From contig JARLJN010000192.1 in assembly GCA_031291255.1 (NCBI GenBank), forward strand, positions 1-35,699: 35,699 nucleotides of DNA. The letters run 5' to 3'. Each line of letters begins with the position of its first letter. The first letter of the stretch is position 1. Below the pieces are notes generated by a model. The model had not been told where the DNA came from and did not search any database. It saw only the letters and a program-made list of their open reading frames with translations. Source of the DNA: Gammaproteobacteria bacterium (GTDB taxonomy: Bacteria > Pseudomonadota > Gammaproteobacteria > DSM-16500). This document shows, in pieces, positions 1-7,638 of this stretch. The translations under genes and the position numbers were made by a program.

Positions 1-22
1 CCAAAACCAACAAAAATAATTG

Positions 23-58
23 GTGGGATTCAAAAAAAAACACTCAACCCAACCTACA
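23..58 (-). repeat. Degenerate copy of the GTAGGTTGGG repeat
   Basis: The segment ends in CACTCAACCCAACCTACA, the reverse complement of the start of the dispersed repeat seen intact at 20615, 20761 and 35522. The inner part is degenerate, with a run of A in place of the usual GTAAAAAG. It lies just downstream of the dnaX stop codon. Confidence 0.6.
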
Positions 59-77
59 GTTGGTTTAGTTAGAGGTT

Positions 78-1634
78 TTAATCAATTGCTTTTACTGAAT
101 CTACATCTAACGTCGCACCAAACACATCCATAATTTTTTTCACATCATGATCTGTGGTAATCGCTTTCACCGCAGAAGCATGGCGGTCTTTTTTAGTTTG
201 CTCTTGCTTTTTTGCGGAAGTGTTTAACTCATCTGAGCTAATTGAAATATGCAGCTTTACAGTTTTATTTAAGCATTTTTTGATTGCAGCTTCTAAACGT
301 TCTATGAGTTTTGCATTTAACATGGGTTCATGTTTGTGAGACAGCGCGAGTGTAATGTCGGTGTCTGACATGTCTATTTGCGCGCAATTGGAAGCCAGCG
401 CGAGTCCCATGCCGGTTAAGCCTAGCTTGGGTATTAATTGATGCCATTCATCGTTTGCAATCGTATTGATTGCTGTCACTGGCTTTGTAGGTTCTGTTAT
501 TTTTTTTTCAGCAATAGGCATTGCAGTGTTTTGCGCAGTAACTTTTTTTTGCGGCTCAGTTGCGGAAGGTTGAAAGGCTAACATGCGCAGCATGATCATT
601 TCAAAACCTTGCTTGGGATTAGGTGAGAGCGATAAATCTCTGCGTCCTATGAGTGCGATTTGATAATAGAGTTGCACATCTTCTGCAGAGAGCTGTTCGC
701 TAAGTGCAATAAGTGCAGCATTTTTTTCATCGCTGTCAGGCACAACTTGCAGTATCGCGATGCGTTGTAATACTGAAATGATATTTTCACAGAGTTGATG
801 AAAATCAGGTGCGTGCTCTGCAAGAGCCGCGATTTCTGCTAATAAGTTTGCGCCGTTTTTTTCTGATAATGCAGTCAATAAGCGATAAATAGAATCTTGT
901 TCTACATTGCCTAACATGCGGCGTGTGTCATCTGTTGTAATGCTCTCACGACAAAAGGCAATGGCTTGATCAAGTAAACTTAATGCGTCACGCATGCTGC
1001 CATCAGCCGCTTCTGCGAGTTGTTCTAATGCAGGTACTTCAAATTGAATTTTTTCTTCTGTGCAGATGTGTTGTAACTGTTTTGAAATTTGTTCGACTGG
1101 AACACGTTTTAAATTAAATTGTAAACAGCGCGATAAAATAGTCACTGGCAAACGTTTGGGGTCTGTTGTGGCTAAAATAAATTTAACGTGAGCAGGTGGT
1201 TCTTCTAATGTTTTTAAGAGGGCATTAAAGCTATGCCCAGATAGCATGTGCACTTCATCGATTAAATAAATTTTAAAGCGCCCTTGGGTTGGTGCGTATT
1301 GAACGTTGTCTAACAGTTCGCGTGTATCTTCTACTTTAGTGCGAGAAGCTGCATCGATTTCTAATAAATCTAAAAATTTTCCGGCAGTGATGGATACACA
1401 TGCAGAACATGTGCCGCAAGGGTTGGAAGTGATTCCTGTTTCGCAATTTAAGCATTTTGCCAGCAGTCGTGCGAGAGAGGTTTTGCCTACGCCGCGTGTG
1501 CCAGTGAAAAGGTAAGCATGATGTAAGCGTTGGTTATCAAGTGCGTTAGTAAGCATGCGTAAGACATGTTCTTGTCCTACCATTTCTTGAAAGGTGCTGG
1601 GACGCCATTTGCGTGCAAGGACTTGGTAACTCAT
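78..1634 (-). CDS. dnaX: DNA polymerase III subunit gamma/tau (clamp loader)
   Basis: This is the ATPase of the clamp loader, which loads the sliding clamp and, as tau, couples the polymerases to the helicase. The protein has 518 residues. It starts MSYQVLARKWRP, the typical DnaX N-terminus, and GAGGGA lies 7 nt upstream of the ATG, so this start is preferred over one five codons earlier. Visible motifs are Walker A GTRGVGKT (residues 45-52), zinc cysteines at 64, 73, 76 and 79, the DEVHMLS Walker B region, and a sensor SRC motif. Domains I-III end near residue 365; a Pro/Lys/Thr-rich linker and a tau-type C-terminal domain follow. The linker is encoded by an A8 tract (plus-strand positions 543-550, codons 362-364) and an A9 tract (500-508, codons 376-379), where slippage would give a gamma-sized product. 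It lies downstream of tRNA-Ser and 4.5S RNA on the same strand. Confidence 0.97.
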   Translation of the reverse strand: MSYQVLARKWRPSTFQEMVGQEHVLRMLTNALDNQRLHHAYLFTGTRGVGKTSLARLLAKCLNCETGITSNPCGTCSACVSITAGKFLDLLEIDAASRTKVEDTRELLDNVQYAPTQGRFKIYLIDEVHMLSGHSFNALLKTLEEPPAHVKFILATTDPKRLPVTILSRCLQFNLKRVPVEQISKQLQHICTEEKIQFEVPALEQLAEAADGSMRDALSLLDQAIAFCRESITTDDTRRMLGNVEQDSIYRLLTALSEKNGANLLAEIAALAEHAPDFHQLCENIISVLQRIAILQVVPDSDEKNAALIALSEQLSAEDVQLYYQIALIGRRDLSLSPNPKQGFEMIMLRMLAFQPSATEPQKKVTAQNTAMPIAEKKITEPTKPVTAINTIANDEWHQLIPKLGLTGMGLALASNCAQIDMSDTDITLALSHKHEPMLNAKLIERLEAAIKKCLNKTVKLHISISSDELNTSAKKQEQTKKDRHASAVKAITTDHDVKKIMDVFGATLDVDSVKAID

Positions 1635-1671
1635 GCGATATTCCCTCAATTGCAGAGGTAGATAAAAATCT

Positions 1672-1786
1672 GGTGGCCCCCAGTATCAGCCTAACTTCGG
1701 CGCCCGAATCAGTTGTTACCGCTGCTTCCTTCCGGACCTGACGGGGTTCACAACCTATCGCCGCGAAGCGACCGATACTGGTTACC
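1672..1786 (-). ncRNA. ffs: Signal recognition particle 4.5S RNA
   Basis: Read on the minus strand, the segment contains CAGGTCCGGAAGGAAGCAG, the nearly invariant Ffh-binding helix-8 core of bacterial SRP RNA. Flanking arms CCAGTATC (1774-1781 region) and GATACTGG (1680-1687 region) pair to close the long rod-like hairpin, and GGT/ACC extend the stem. The size (about 115 nt) and the position just upstream of dnaX fit the gammaproteobacterial small SRP RNA. The exact ends are estimated from the pairing. Confidence 0.93.
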
Positions 1787-1820
1787 ATAACTCTTTGGAT
1801 CGACAGAAACAGCTGTTTCA

Positions 1821-1911
1821 TGGCGGAGAGAAAGGGATTCGAACCCTTGGTACGCTATAAACGTACACACACTTTCCAGGCGTGCTCCTTAAACCACTCG
1901 GACATCTCTCC
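1821..1911 (-). tRNA. tRNA-Ser (anticodon GGA)
   Basis: The minus strand starts GGAGAGATG and ends CTCTCC-GCCA, giving a full acceptor stem, discriminator G and an encoded CCA. The anticodon loop is CTGGAAA, with anticodon GGA at plus-strand positions 1875-1877, which reads UCC/UCU. A long variable arm and the T-loop GGTTCGAATCC are present, as expected for a class II serine tRNA. It sits about 35 nt upstream of the 4.5S RNA on the same strand and may be co-transcribed with it. Confidence 0.97.
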
Positions 1912-1992
1912 TGCTCTGCGATCATTGGTGCGTAAGATTAAACTAGAATGGGGGAGAGTGCAATGCTGATTTTGGTTAAATGCAGGTTATTT

Positions 1993-2178
1993 AGCCCTCC
2001 TCTCCCTGGCCCTCTCCTCCCACATAAGGTGTGGGAAGAGAGGGGAATAACTTTCTTGAATGCTGTGGCGCAGGAAGAGAGATATGTTTTGATGATAGAA
2101 GAAAGAATAAGCTTAAGTCGAGTCACCCTCACCTCCCATGCTTTATGTGGGAGGTGAGGGCCGGGGAGAGGAGGGTAG
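1993..2178. repeat. Paired palindromic repeats (CCTCTCC family), copy 1
   Basis: Two palindromic units in opposite orientation, at about 1993-2045 and 2124-2178, are separated by about 78 nt. Each contains CCCTCCTCTCC and GGCCCTC and folds on itself through TCCCAC...GTGGGA. The units are also inverted relative to one another, so the whole element can form one large cruciform. The same composite layout occurs at 25912-26094, and a single unit lies at 22026-22083. The surrounding 1912-2185 gap holds no convincing gene. Confidence 0.8.
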
Positions 2179-2185
2179 TGCTTCA

Positions 2186-3313
2186 TTATAAAAAAAGATT
2201 TTCTAAAATCTTCTCATAAACTTCCGTCAGTACATCAAGATCTTTCACAGAAACACATTCATTCGCCTGATGCACAGTCGCATTAACAGGCCCAAGCTCA
2301 ATCACTTCAGCACCTGTTGCAGCAATAAATCGTCCATCAGATGTGCCGCCGCCGGTTGATAAAACCGTTTCAATGTTTAAAACATCTTTAATAGTTTTTT
2401 GTACAGCGTGAACTAGCTTGCCTTGCTGAGTTAAAAAAGGTTGAGCTGATGCATCCCACTCTATTTCGAAAGACAGTTTATGTTTTTCTAAAATAGTTTT
2501 AACGCGTGTTTGCAATTCATCTATAGTTACTGCTGTCGAAAAACGAAAATTAAATAGCACGTTAAGCGAACCAGGAATCACATTTGCTGCACCTGTGCCC
2601 GCATGTATATTTGAAATTTGAAAGGTTGTTGCTGGAAAATACTCGTTACCTTTATCCCATATTTCATGTGCTAACTCGCTGAGTGCAGCAGCACTATCAT
2701 GTATAGGATTTTTTGCTAAATGCGGAAATGCAACATGTCCTTGTTTGCCATGAATAGTCAGTTTGCCATGTAATGAACCGCGGCGGCCTACACGAATTTG
2801 GTCACCGACTTTTTTTTCACTGCTAGCTTCACCCACTATGCAATAATCAATTTTTTCTTTTCTATCCACTAATTTTTCTATAACTTTTTTCGTTCCATCT
2901 ATGCTGGGGCCTTCTTCATCACTGGTAATGAGAAAAGCAATTGAGCCTGTAAAAATAGGATTTTTTTGAATAAAATTTTCTGCAGCAACTATCATAGCAG
3001 CTAATCCACTTTTCATGTCAGCTGCGCCGCGCCCATATAAATATCCATCGCGCACCATGGGTTGAAAAGGATCTGTTGTCCAGTCTTCCACAGGGCCGGT
3101 AGGCACTACATCAGTATGCCCTGCAAAAACAATTAAAGGGCTTTGCGTGCCATAACGCGCCCAAAGATTATCGACCTCACCAAAACGTAGATGTTCAGTT
3201 TTGAAATTAAATTTTTTTAGTCTATCAGCAATAACTTGCTGACATCCTGCATCATCAGGCGTGACGGATGCGAGGCTTATGAGTTGCATTGTTAGGTTGA
3301 GTGTGGATGACAT
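2186..3313 (-). CDS. dapE: Succinyl-diaminopimelate desuccinylase
   Basis: This zinc-dependent M20-family hydrolase removes succinate from N-succinyl-LL-2,6-diaminopimelate, giving LL-diaminopimelate for lysine and peptidoglycan synthesis in the cytoplasm. The start MSSTLNLTMQ, preceded by AGGAAG, gives 375 residues, the usual family length; an upstream in-frame ATG adds 15 unlikely residues. The metal and catalytic residues fall where the family has them: H66 and D68 (GHTDVV), D99 (GRGAADMKSG), E133/E134 (TSDEEGPS), E162 (GEASS) and a late His (NATVHQANE). It follows dapD on the same strand, although a CopG-like gene and two long hairpins separate the two, so a shared transcript is uncertain. 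Confidence 0.96.
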   Translation of the reverse strand: MSSTLNLTMQLISLASVTPDDAGCQQVIADRLKKFNFKTEHLRFGEVDNLWARYGTQSPLIVFAGHTDVVPTGPVEDWTTDPFQPMVRDGYLYGRGAADMKSGLAAMIVAAENFIQKNPIFTGSIAFLITSDEEGPSIDGTKKVIEKLVDRKEKIDYCIVGEASSEKKVGDQIRVGRRGSLHGKLTIHGKQGHVAFPHLAKNPIHDSAAALSELAHEIWDKGNEYFPATTFQISNIHAGTGAANVIPGSLNVLFNFRFSTAVTIDELQTRVKTILEKHKLSFEIEWDASAQPFLTQQGKLVHAVQKTIKDVLNIETVLSTGGGTSDGRFIAATGAEVIELGPVNATVHQANECVSVKDLDVLTEVYEKILENLFL

Positions 3314-3326
3314 AAGCTTCCTGCTT

Positions 3327-3566
3327 TTAAGGTTTAAAATGCGAAGCGTATTTATCAAGTAATGTTCTTATCATTTTTTGATACTGAGTATGTTTTTGTT
3401 CAGCTAAGTGTTTAAAAAAATCCACACTCGATTTGCTAAGCGATAATGTGATCTTAACCGATTCTTCTTTAAGCACGAGGTCATCCGGAGAGGGTAAAAA
3501 ATCAGAAATAATTTTTACTTTTCCGAGAGATTCGTTAGTGTATGTTACTTTTTTTTGTTTCTTCAT
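3327..3566 (-). CDS. Orphan CopG/BrnA-type antitoxin
   Basis: A 79-residue basic protein starting MKKQKKVTYTNE; an upstream in-frame start would add 14 poor residues. The layout matches CopG-family antitoxins: a short N-terminal toxin-binding part (VKIISDFLPSPDDLV), then the ribbon-helix-helix strand and helices VKITLSLSKSSVDFFKHLA and QYQKMIRTLLDKYASHF. Such proteins bind DNA as dimers, neutralise a BrnT-like RNase toxin and repress their own operon. Here the expected upstream toxin gene is absent: the next 365 nt contain two long hairpins and no coding frame. It lies 13 nt before dapE and could share its transcript. The family assignment is by pattern recognition; its present role is unknown. 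Confidence 0.75.
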   Translation of the reverse strand: MKKQKKVTYTNESLGKVKIISDFLPSPDDLVLKEESVKITLSLSKSSVDFFKHLAEQKHTQYQKMIRTLLDKYASHFKP

Positions 3567-3631
3567 AAATCTTTTTCCCCCTTCTCCAGTACTAGAGTAG
3601 GCACACATTATTTGTGCTTTGCTGCTATTCC

Positions 3632-3727
3632 GCAGTGGGCTGTTATTTTTTATTTTTAAACTTCAAACAAGTCAGCAGACTTCCATAGTTGTTTGAAGTT
3701 AAAAAATAAAAAATAACAGCCCACTGC
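3632..3727. repeat. Long hairpin 1: 39-bp arms around an 18-nt loop
   Basis: The arms 3632-3670 and 3689-3727 are reverse complements with a single mismatch. They enclose the loop GTCAGCAGACTTCCATAG (3671-3688). The arm sequence (GCAGTGGGCTG..., then T-rich) is unrelated to the arm of the neighbouring hairpin, but the loop is 16/18 identical to that one. There is no T-run after the stem on either strand, so it does not look like a simple terminator. It lies in the 3609-3973 gap between dapD and the CopG-like gene. Confidence 0.9.
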
Positions 3728-3780
3728 TAAGCCTAAAAGTAATGATCAGCTTTTTTTATACGTTACAAATGTATGTTATA

Positions 3781-3872
3781 GGAGAATAAGGTTTTCTTTT
3801 TTTAAAATCCCCAACAACTATGCAAGACTGCTGACTTGTTGGGGATTTTAAAAAAAGAAAACCTTGTTCTCC
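3781..3872. repeat. Long hairpin 2: 37-bp arms, same loop inverted
   Basis: The arms 3781-3817 and 3836-3872 are reverse complements with one mismatch. The 18-nt loop (3818-3835) reads GTCAGCAGTCTTGCATAG on the minus strand, matching the loop of hairpin 1 at 16 of 18 positions but in opposite orientation. The five arm bases next to the loop (AACAA/TTGTT) are also shared; the outer arms are different sequences. Confidence 0.9.
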
Positions 3873-3882
3873 CGTCTCAGTT

Positions 3883-3900
3883 ATGTTGGGTTTCGTAAAA
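3883..3900 (-). repeat. Partial GTAGGTTGGG-family repeat
   Basis: The plus strand reads TGTTGGGTTTCGTAAAAA, the reverse complement of the second half of the repeat seen whole at 20615 and 35522. The rest of the unit is missing. The stretch from here to the dapD stop codon (3901-3973) is AT-rich and shows no other feature. Confidence 0.55.
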
Positions 3901-3973
3901 ATGTGTGCATATTTTTTTAATTATAGCTTATATACAGATAAAGTACCATATATTTATATGGGTAATTATAATG

Positions 3974-4807
3974 TTAATTGGTTTCAACAGCATCACGTAA
4001 TAATTCATTTAAACTCACTTTGCTGCGTGTCTTAGCATCGACTTGTTTAACAATCACAGCGCAATACAAACTGTATTTGCCATCTTTGCTGGGTAGATTG
4101 CCGGATACGACGACAGATCCTGCAGGAACGCGGCCATAACTGACTTTACCCGTAGCGCGGTTAAAAATGCGAGTGCTCTGGCCTATGTAAACACCCATAG
4201 AAATAACAGAGCCTTGTTCGACTATGACGCCTTCCACGATTTCGGAGCGGGCACCAATAAAGCAATCATCCTCGATTATGGTGGGGTTGGCTTGCAGAGG
4301 TTCTAAGACGCCGCCTATGCCTACACCGCCAGAAAGGTGTACGTTCTTACCTATTTGAGCGCAGGAGCCTACGGTAGCCCAGGTGTCTACCATGGTGCCC
4401 GTATCGATATAAGCCCCTATGTTGACATAGGAAGGCATTAAAATCGTATTTGCGCCGATAAATGCGCCTTTGCGTGCAACGGCAGAAGGCACTATGCGTA
4501 CACCGCCCGCTTTTAGCTCAGCTTCGCTAGTGTCTTGATATTTAAGGGGAACTTTATCAAAGTAACGCGAGCAGCCAGCATCCATAATTTGATTGTCATG
4601 GGTGCGAAAGTAGAGCAATACGGCTTTTTTAACCCACTCGTGTGTTTTCCAGTTTCCGTCTATTTTCTCTGCGACGCGTATTTTTCCACCATCTAGTTGC
4701 TCAATAGTTTGTTCAATGGCAGAAAGCAAATCAGGCTGTACGGTTTGAGGGGTGAGGGTGCTGCGTGTTTCAAAAGCGGTTTCTATTATCTTTTTTAAAT
4801 CTGACAT
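3974..4807 (-). CDS. dapD: Tetrahydrodipicolinate N-succinyltransferase
   Basis: This enzyme transfers a succinyl group from succinyl-CoA to tetrahydrodipicolinate, opening the succinylase branch of diaminopimelate and lysine synthesis in the cytoplasm. The 277-residue length matches the usual 274. An N-terminal helical domain (roughly residues 1-100, with [22 protein letters not shown]) is followed by a left-handed beta-helix of hexapeptide repeats (about 105-230; for example [18 protein letters not shown] and [19 protein letters not shown]) and a short C-terminal part with [15 protein letters not shown]. It is divergent from msbA across a 69-nt gap, and dapE, the next enzyme of the branch, lies downstream. 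Confidence 0.97.
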   Translation of the reverse strand: MSDLKKIIETAFETRSTLTPQTVQPDLLSAIEQTIEQLDGGKIRVAEKIDGNWKTHEWVKKAVLLYFRTHDNQIMDAGCSRYFDKVPLKYQDTSEAELKAGGVRIVPSAVARKGAFIGANTILMPSYVNIGAYIDTGTMVDTWATVGSCAQIGKNVHLSGGVGIGGVLEPLQANPTIIEDDCFIGARSEIVEGVIVEQGSVISMGVYIGQSTRIFNRATGKVSYGRVPAGSVVVSGNLPSKDGKYSLYCAVIVKQVDAKTRSKVSLNELLRDAVETN

Positions 4808-4848
4808 AAGGGGCTCGTGTATTTGAAGGTGGGTTTATGGTAGGATAA

Positions 4849-4873
4849 CGCATTTTTACGGTATGTAAATGCG
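4849..4873. promoter_or_regulatory. Inverted repeat in front of the msbA start
   Basis: CGCATTT (4849-4855) and AAATGCG (4867-4873) form a perfect 7-bp inverted repeat with an 11-nt spacer, ending 3 nt before the msbA ATG. No clear Shine-Dalgarno sequence lies between it and the start. It could be an operator between the divergent dapD and msbA genes or an mRNA hairpin over the msbA start. The function is inferred only. Confidence 0.3.
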
Positions 4874-4876
4874 CTT

Positions 4877-6658
4877 ATGTCTAAATCACATTCTGCTCCT
4901 AAATCGCTAGAAAACGCTTTCGTTGTTTATTCACGTTTGTTTACTTACGTGCGCCGCTATTGGCCTTCGTTGGTGATTGGTATTATTGCCAGTATGGTTT
5001 ACTCAGGGATAGATGCCTGGTTTGTCTATTTCCTTAAAGTGTTAGTGAATAAAGGCCTAGTCGCAAAAAATCATGAGTTTCTTTCTACCGCACCCATTTT
5101 AGTTTTAGTTGTTTTTATCATGCGTGGGCTCGCGAGCTTTTTATCAAATTATAATATTGCTTCTGTTTCGCGTAGTGTCATTATGAAATTACGTCAAGAT
5201 ATTTTTAAACATTTACAGCGTTTGCCTGCTCGATTTTATGATCATTCGACATCAGGCCAAGTACTCTCAGTGATTTTATACAGCGTAGAACAAGTTGCTA
5301 ATGCGAGTGCAGATGTGATCACGACTGCAGTCCAATCATTTTTTCTTGTCGTTGGTTTGTTAATCGTCATGTTTCAAACAAGCTGGAAGCTGAGCTTGCT
5401 TTACTTTTTTATTATTCCATTAATCACTGTTGTGATGCGTTACACCAGTTTACGTGTGCGTCGCCTAAGTTTAAGCATACAAGAATCCATGGCGGCATTA
5501 AGTCATAGCGCTGAAGAAAATTTAGAAGGTTATAAAGTTGTACGCGCTTTTGGCGGTCAAACATTTGAAGCAGAAAAATTTGATAAAGCGGCACGCGTGA
5601 ATCGTCAACGTGAAATGAAAGTCATTGCCGCGCGTTCATGGAGTGTGTCTAGTGTGCAGCTGATTGCAGCCATTGCATTATCAGTCACGTTGTATGTTGC
5701 GACATTGGATATTGCAGATTCCATTTTATCTCCGGGTGGTTTTATTTCGTTGGTGGCAGCAATGCTCGCGTTATTAAAACCCATGAAAGATTTAACCAGC
5801 ATGCAAAATAAATTGTATAGAGGTATTGCTGGTGCAGAAACGGTATTTGAATTATTGGATGAAAAACCTGAAGAAGATAAAGGAACGTACACCGTACCGC
5901 GTGTAAAAGGAAAAATGGAATTTAGGGATGTAGGGTTTTCGTATGACGCTAAAAAAACAGTGTTAAAAGAGATTAATTTTAAAATCGAACCTGGGCAAGT
6001 TGTTGCATTGGTAGGTCGTTCAGGCAGTGGTAAGTCTACCTTAGTGAGTTTATTGCCGCGGTTTTACACGGATTATTCAGGAGAGATATTGTTAGATGAT
6101 GTTTCAATAGGTGATTATACGCTAGCCTCATTACGCAATCAGTTTTCACTGGTATCACAAAACGTGACGTTGTTTAACGATACGATAGCAAACAACATTG
6201 CATATGGACGTTTTAATGACGTGAGTGAAACAGAGATTATTGCAGCTGCAAAAGCCGCGCATGCTTATGACTTCATAGAGCAGCTTCCTAATGGATTACA
6301 AACATTGGTGGGTGAGAATGGTGTTTTATTATCAGGCGGTCAAAGACAGCGTATTGCTATCGCAAGAGCTATTTTAAAAAATGCACCGATTTTAATTTTA
6401 GATGAAGCGACTTCAGCCTTAGATACGGAGTCTGAACGTTATATACAATCTGCATTAGAAGATTTAATTCGCACTCGAACAACACTAGTCATTGCGCACA
6501 GACTTTCTACTGTTGAACATGCCGATAAAATTATTGTGTTAGATGATGCGCATATAGTTGAAACAGGAAATCATGCGGAACTGTTAGCACTGAATGGTTA
6601 TTACGCTAAGCTGTATCGTATGCAATTCAAGGATGAGAGTGTGGACATTGAAAATTGA
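4877..6658 (+). CDS. msbA: Lipid A export ABC transporter MsbA
   Basis: An inner-membrane half-transporter that works as a homodimer and flips lipid A-core from the inner to the outer leaflet. The 593 residues have six membrane segments in the first 310 or so (for example 30-55, 72-90, 150-188, 262-300), then an ATPase domain with Walker A GRSGSGKST (380-388), Q-loop SLVSQNVTLF (424-433), signature LSGGQRQR (485-492), Walker B ILILDE (505-510) and the H-loop IAHRLST. The start lacks an obvious ribosome binding site and follows an inverted repeat. It overlaps lpxK, the lipid A 4'-kinase, which is the usual operon partner and supports MsbA over other exporters of the family. Confidence 0.95.
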   Translation: MSKSHSAPKSLENAFVVYSRLFTYVRRYWPSLVIGIIASMVYSGIDAWFVYFLKVLVNKGLVAKNHEFLSTAPILVLVVFIMRGLASFLSNYNIASVSRSVIMKLRQDIFKHLQRLPARFYDHSTSGQVLSVILYSVEQVANASADVITTAVQSFFLVVGLLIVMFQTSWKLSLLYFFIIPLITVVMRYTSLRVRRLSLSIQESMAALSHSAEENLEGYKVVRAFGGQTFEAEKFDKAARVNRQREMKVIAARSWSVSSVQLIAAIALSVTLYVATLDIADSILSPGGFISLVAAMLALLKPMKDLTSMQNKLYRGIAGAETVFELLDEKPEEDKGTYTVPRVKGKMEFRDVGFSYDAKKTVLKEINFKIEPGQVVALVGRSGSGKSTLVSLLPRFYTDYSGEILLDDVSIGDYTLASLRNQFSLVSQNVTLFNDTIANNIAYGRFNDVSETEIIAAAKAAHAYDFIEQLPNGLQTLVGENGVLLSGGQRQRIAIARAILKNAPILILDEATSALDTESERYIQSALEDLIRTRTTLVIAHRLSTVEHADKIIVLDDAHIVETGNHAELLALNGYYAKLYRMQFKDESVDIEN

Positions 6659-7589
6659 AAAACAGTGGTATCGTTCTTCACTAACCTGGCTTACTTTTTT
6701 ATTGTTGCCGCTGACATTTATTTTTTATTGTGTCGTAAAAATTCGCCGCTTAGTTTATGCGTACGGTTTAAAAAAAATTTATAAACTTCCTGTTCCAGTG
6801 ATAGTAGTAGGAAATATCACAGTCGGTGGAACAGGTAAAACACCATTTGTCATATCGCTTGCAACGTATTTAAAAGAGCAAGGCTACACGCCTGGCATAG
6901 CAACACGCGGAGTAGGGGGCAAGCAGCAGCAAGCACCCAGATACGTAGATGACTATGCATTAGCAACTGATGTAGGCGATGAAGCTATTTTACTAAAGAA
7001 GCGTACACAGTGTCCTGTGGTTGTTGGTATAGATAGAGTGGCTGCAGTATACGAATTAATTTCCAAATCAAATTGTAACATCATCATTAGTGATGACGGT
7101 TTGCAGCATTATCGTTTAGGGCGTGATATAGAAATTGCGATAGTCGATAGCACTAGACAGTTTGGCAATGGATACATGTTGCCAGCAGGCCCTCTGCGTG
7201 AACCGATTTCACGTTTAGATAAAGTTGATTTTGTCATTTCAAAAATGTCATTACTAGGTGATATGTTAATCTCGCTAGATCAAACACAAAAAATTTCTTT
7301 AGCGACATTTAAAAATAAAAAAATTCACGCAGTCGCTGCCATCGGAAATCCACAACGATTTTTTAAAAGTTTGCGAGATGCAGGATTAGATATAATCGAA
7401 CATATTTTTCCGGATCATTATCTTTATCAGGAAAATGATTTACTGTTTTCTGATGATGCACCCATTCTCATGACTGAAAAAGATGCGGTGAAGTGTTTGA
7501 GTTTCGACATAAAAAATGCATGGTATTTGCCAGTGACAACAAGATTGGATAATGAATTTCTTAATCAACTAAGATCTAGGTTAGTTTAG
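6633..7589 (+). CDS. lpxK: Tetraacyldisaccharide 4'-kinase
   Basis: LpxK phosphorylates the 4' position of the lipid A disaccharide at the inner-membrane surface. An N-terminal hydrophobic segment (about residues 17-37) is followed by the P-loop GNITVGGTGKT (60-70 from this start), which is diagnostic for LpxK, and by SDDGLQHYRLGRDIEIAIVD and LPAGPLREP. The length is close to the usual 320-330. The start is not settled: ATG 6633, GTG 6639 (AAGGA six nt upstream) and TTG 6648 are all in frame and all overlap the end of msbA; an upstream ATG at 6594 is less likely. The overlap of up to 26 nt implies translational coupling with msbA. Confidence 0.94.
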   Translation: MRVWTLKIEKQWYRSSLTWLTFLLLPLTFIFYCVVKIRRLVYAYGLKKIYKLPVPVIVVGNITVGGTGKTPFVISLATYLKEQGYTPGIATRGVGGKQQQAPRYVDDYALATDVGDEAILLKKRTQCPVVVGIDRVAAVYELISKSNCNIIISDDGLQHYRLGRDIEIAIVDSTRQFGNGYMLPAGPLREPISRLDKVDFVISKMSLLGDMLISLDQTQKISLATFKNKKIHAVAAIGNPQRFFKSLRDAGLDIIEHIFPDHYLYQENDLLFSDDAPILMTEKDAVKCLSFDIKNAWYLPVTTRLDNEFLNQLRSRLV

Positions 7590-7638
7590 TTATGTTATTA
7601 TAGAGTTTGTCGTATCTTCTTTTTTTAAGGGGGAATTT

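Noticed and set aside
1546..1821. A 91-codon minus-strand frame
   Set aside because: It runs across the 4.5S RNA and the start of dnaX; the RNA gene explains the sequence.
1938..2219. Overlapping small open frames on both strands between tRNA-Ser and dapE
   Set aside because: They are read through palindromic repeats, have no homology I recognise and no ribosome sites.
3632..3872. The two long hairpins as ordinary intrinsic terminators for dapD
   Set aside because: The stems are 37-39 bp, incorporate the T and A runs inside the stem, and have no T-run after the hairpin on either strand.
3609..3973. A BrnT-like toxin gene upstream of the CopG-like antitoxin
   Set aside because: All frames in this stretch are short and broken, and no toxin-like sequence could be recognised.
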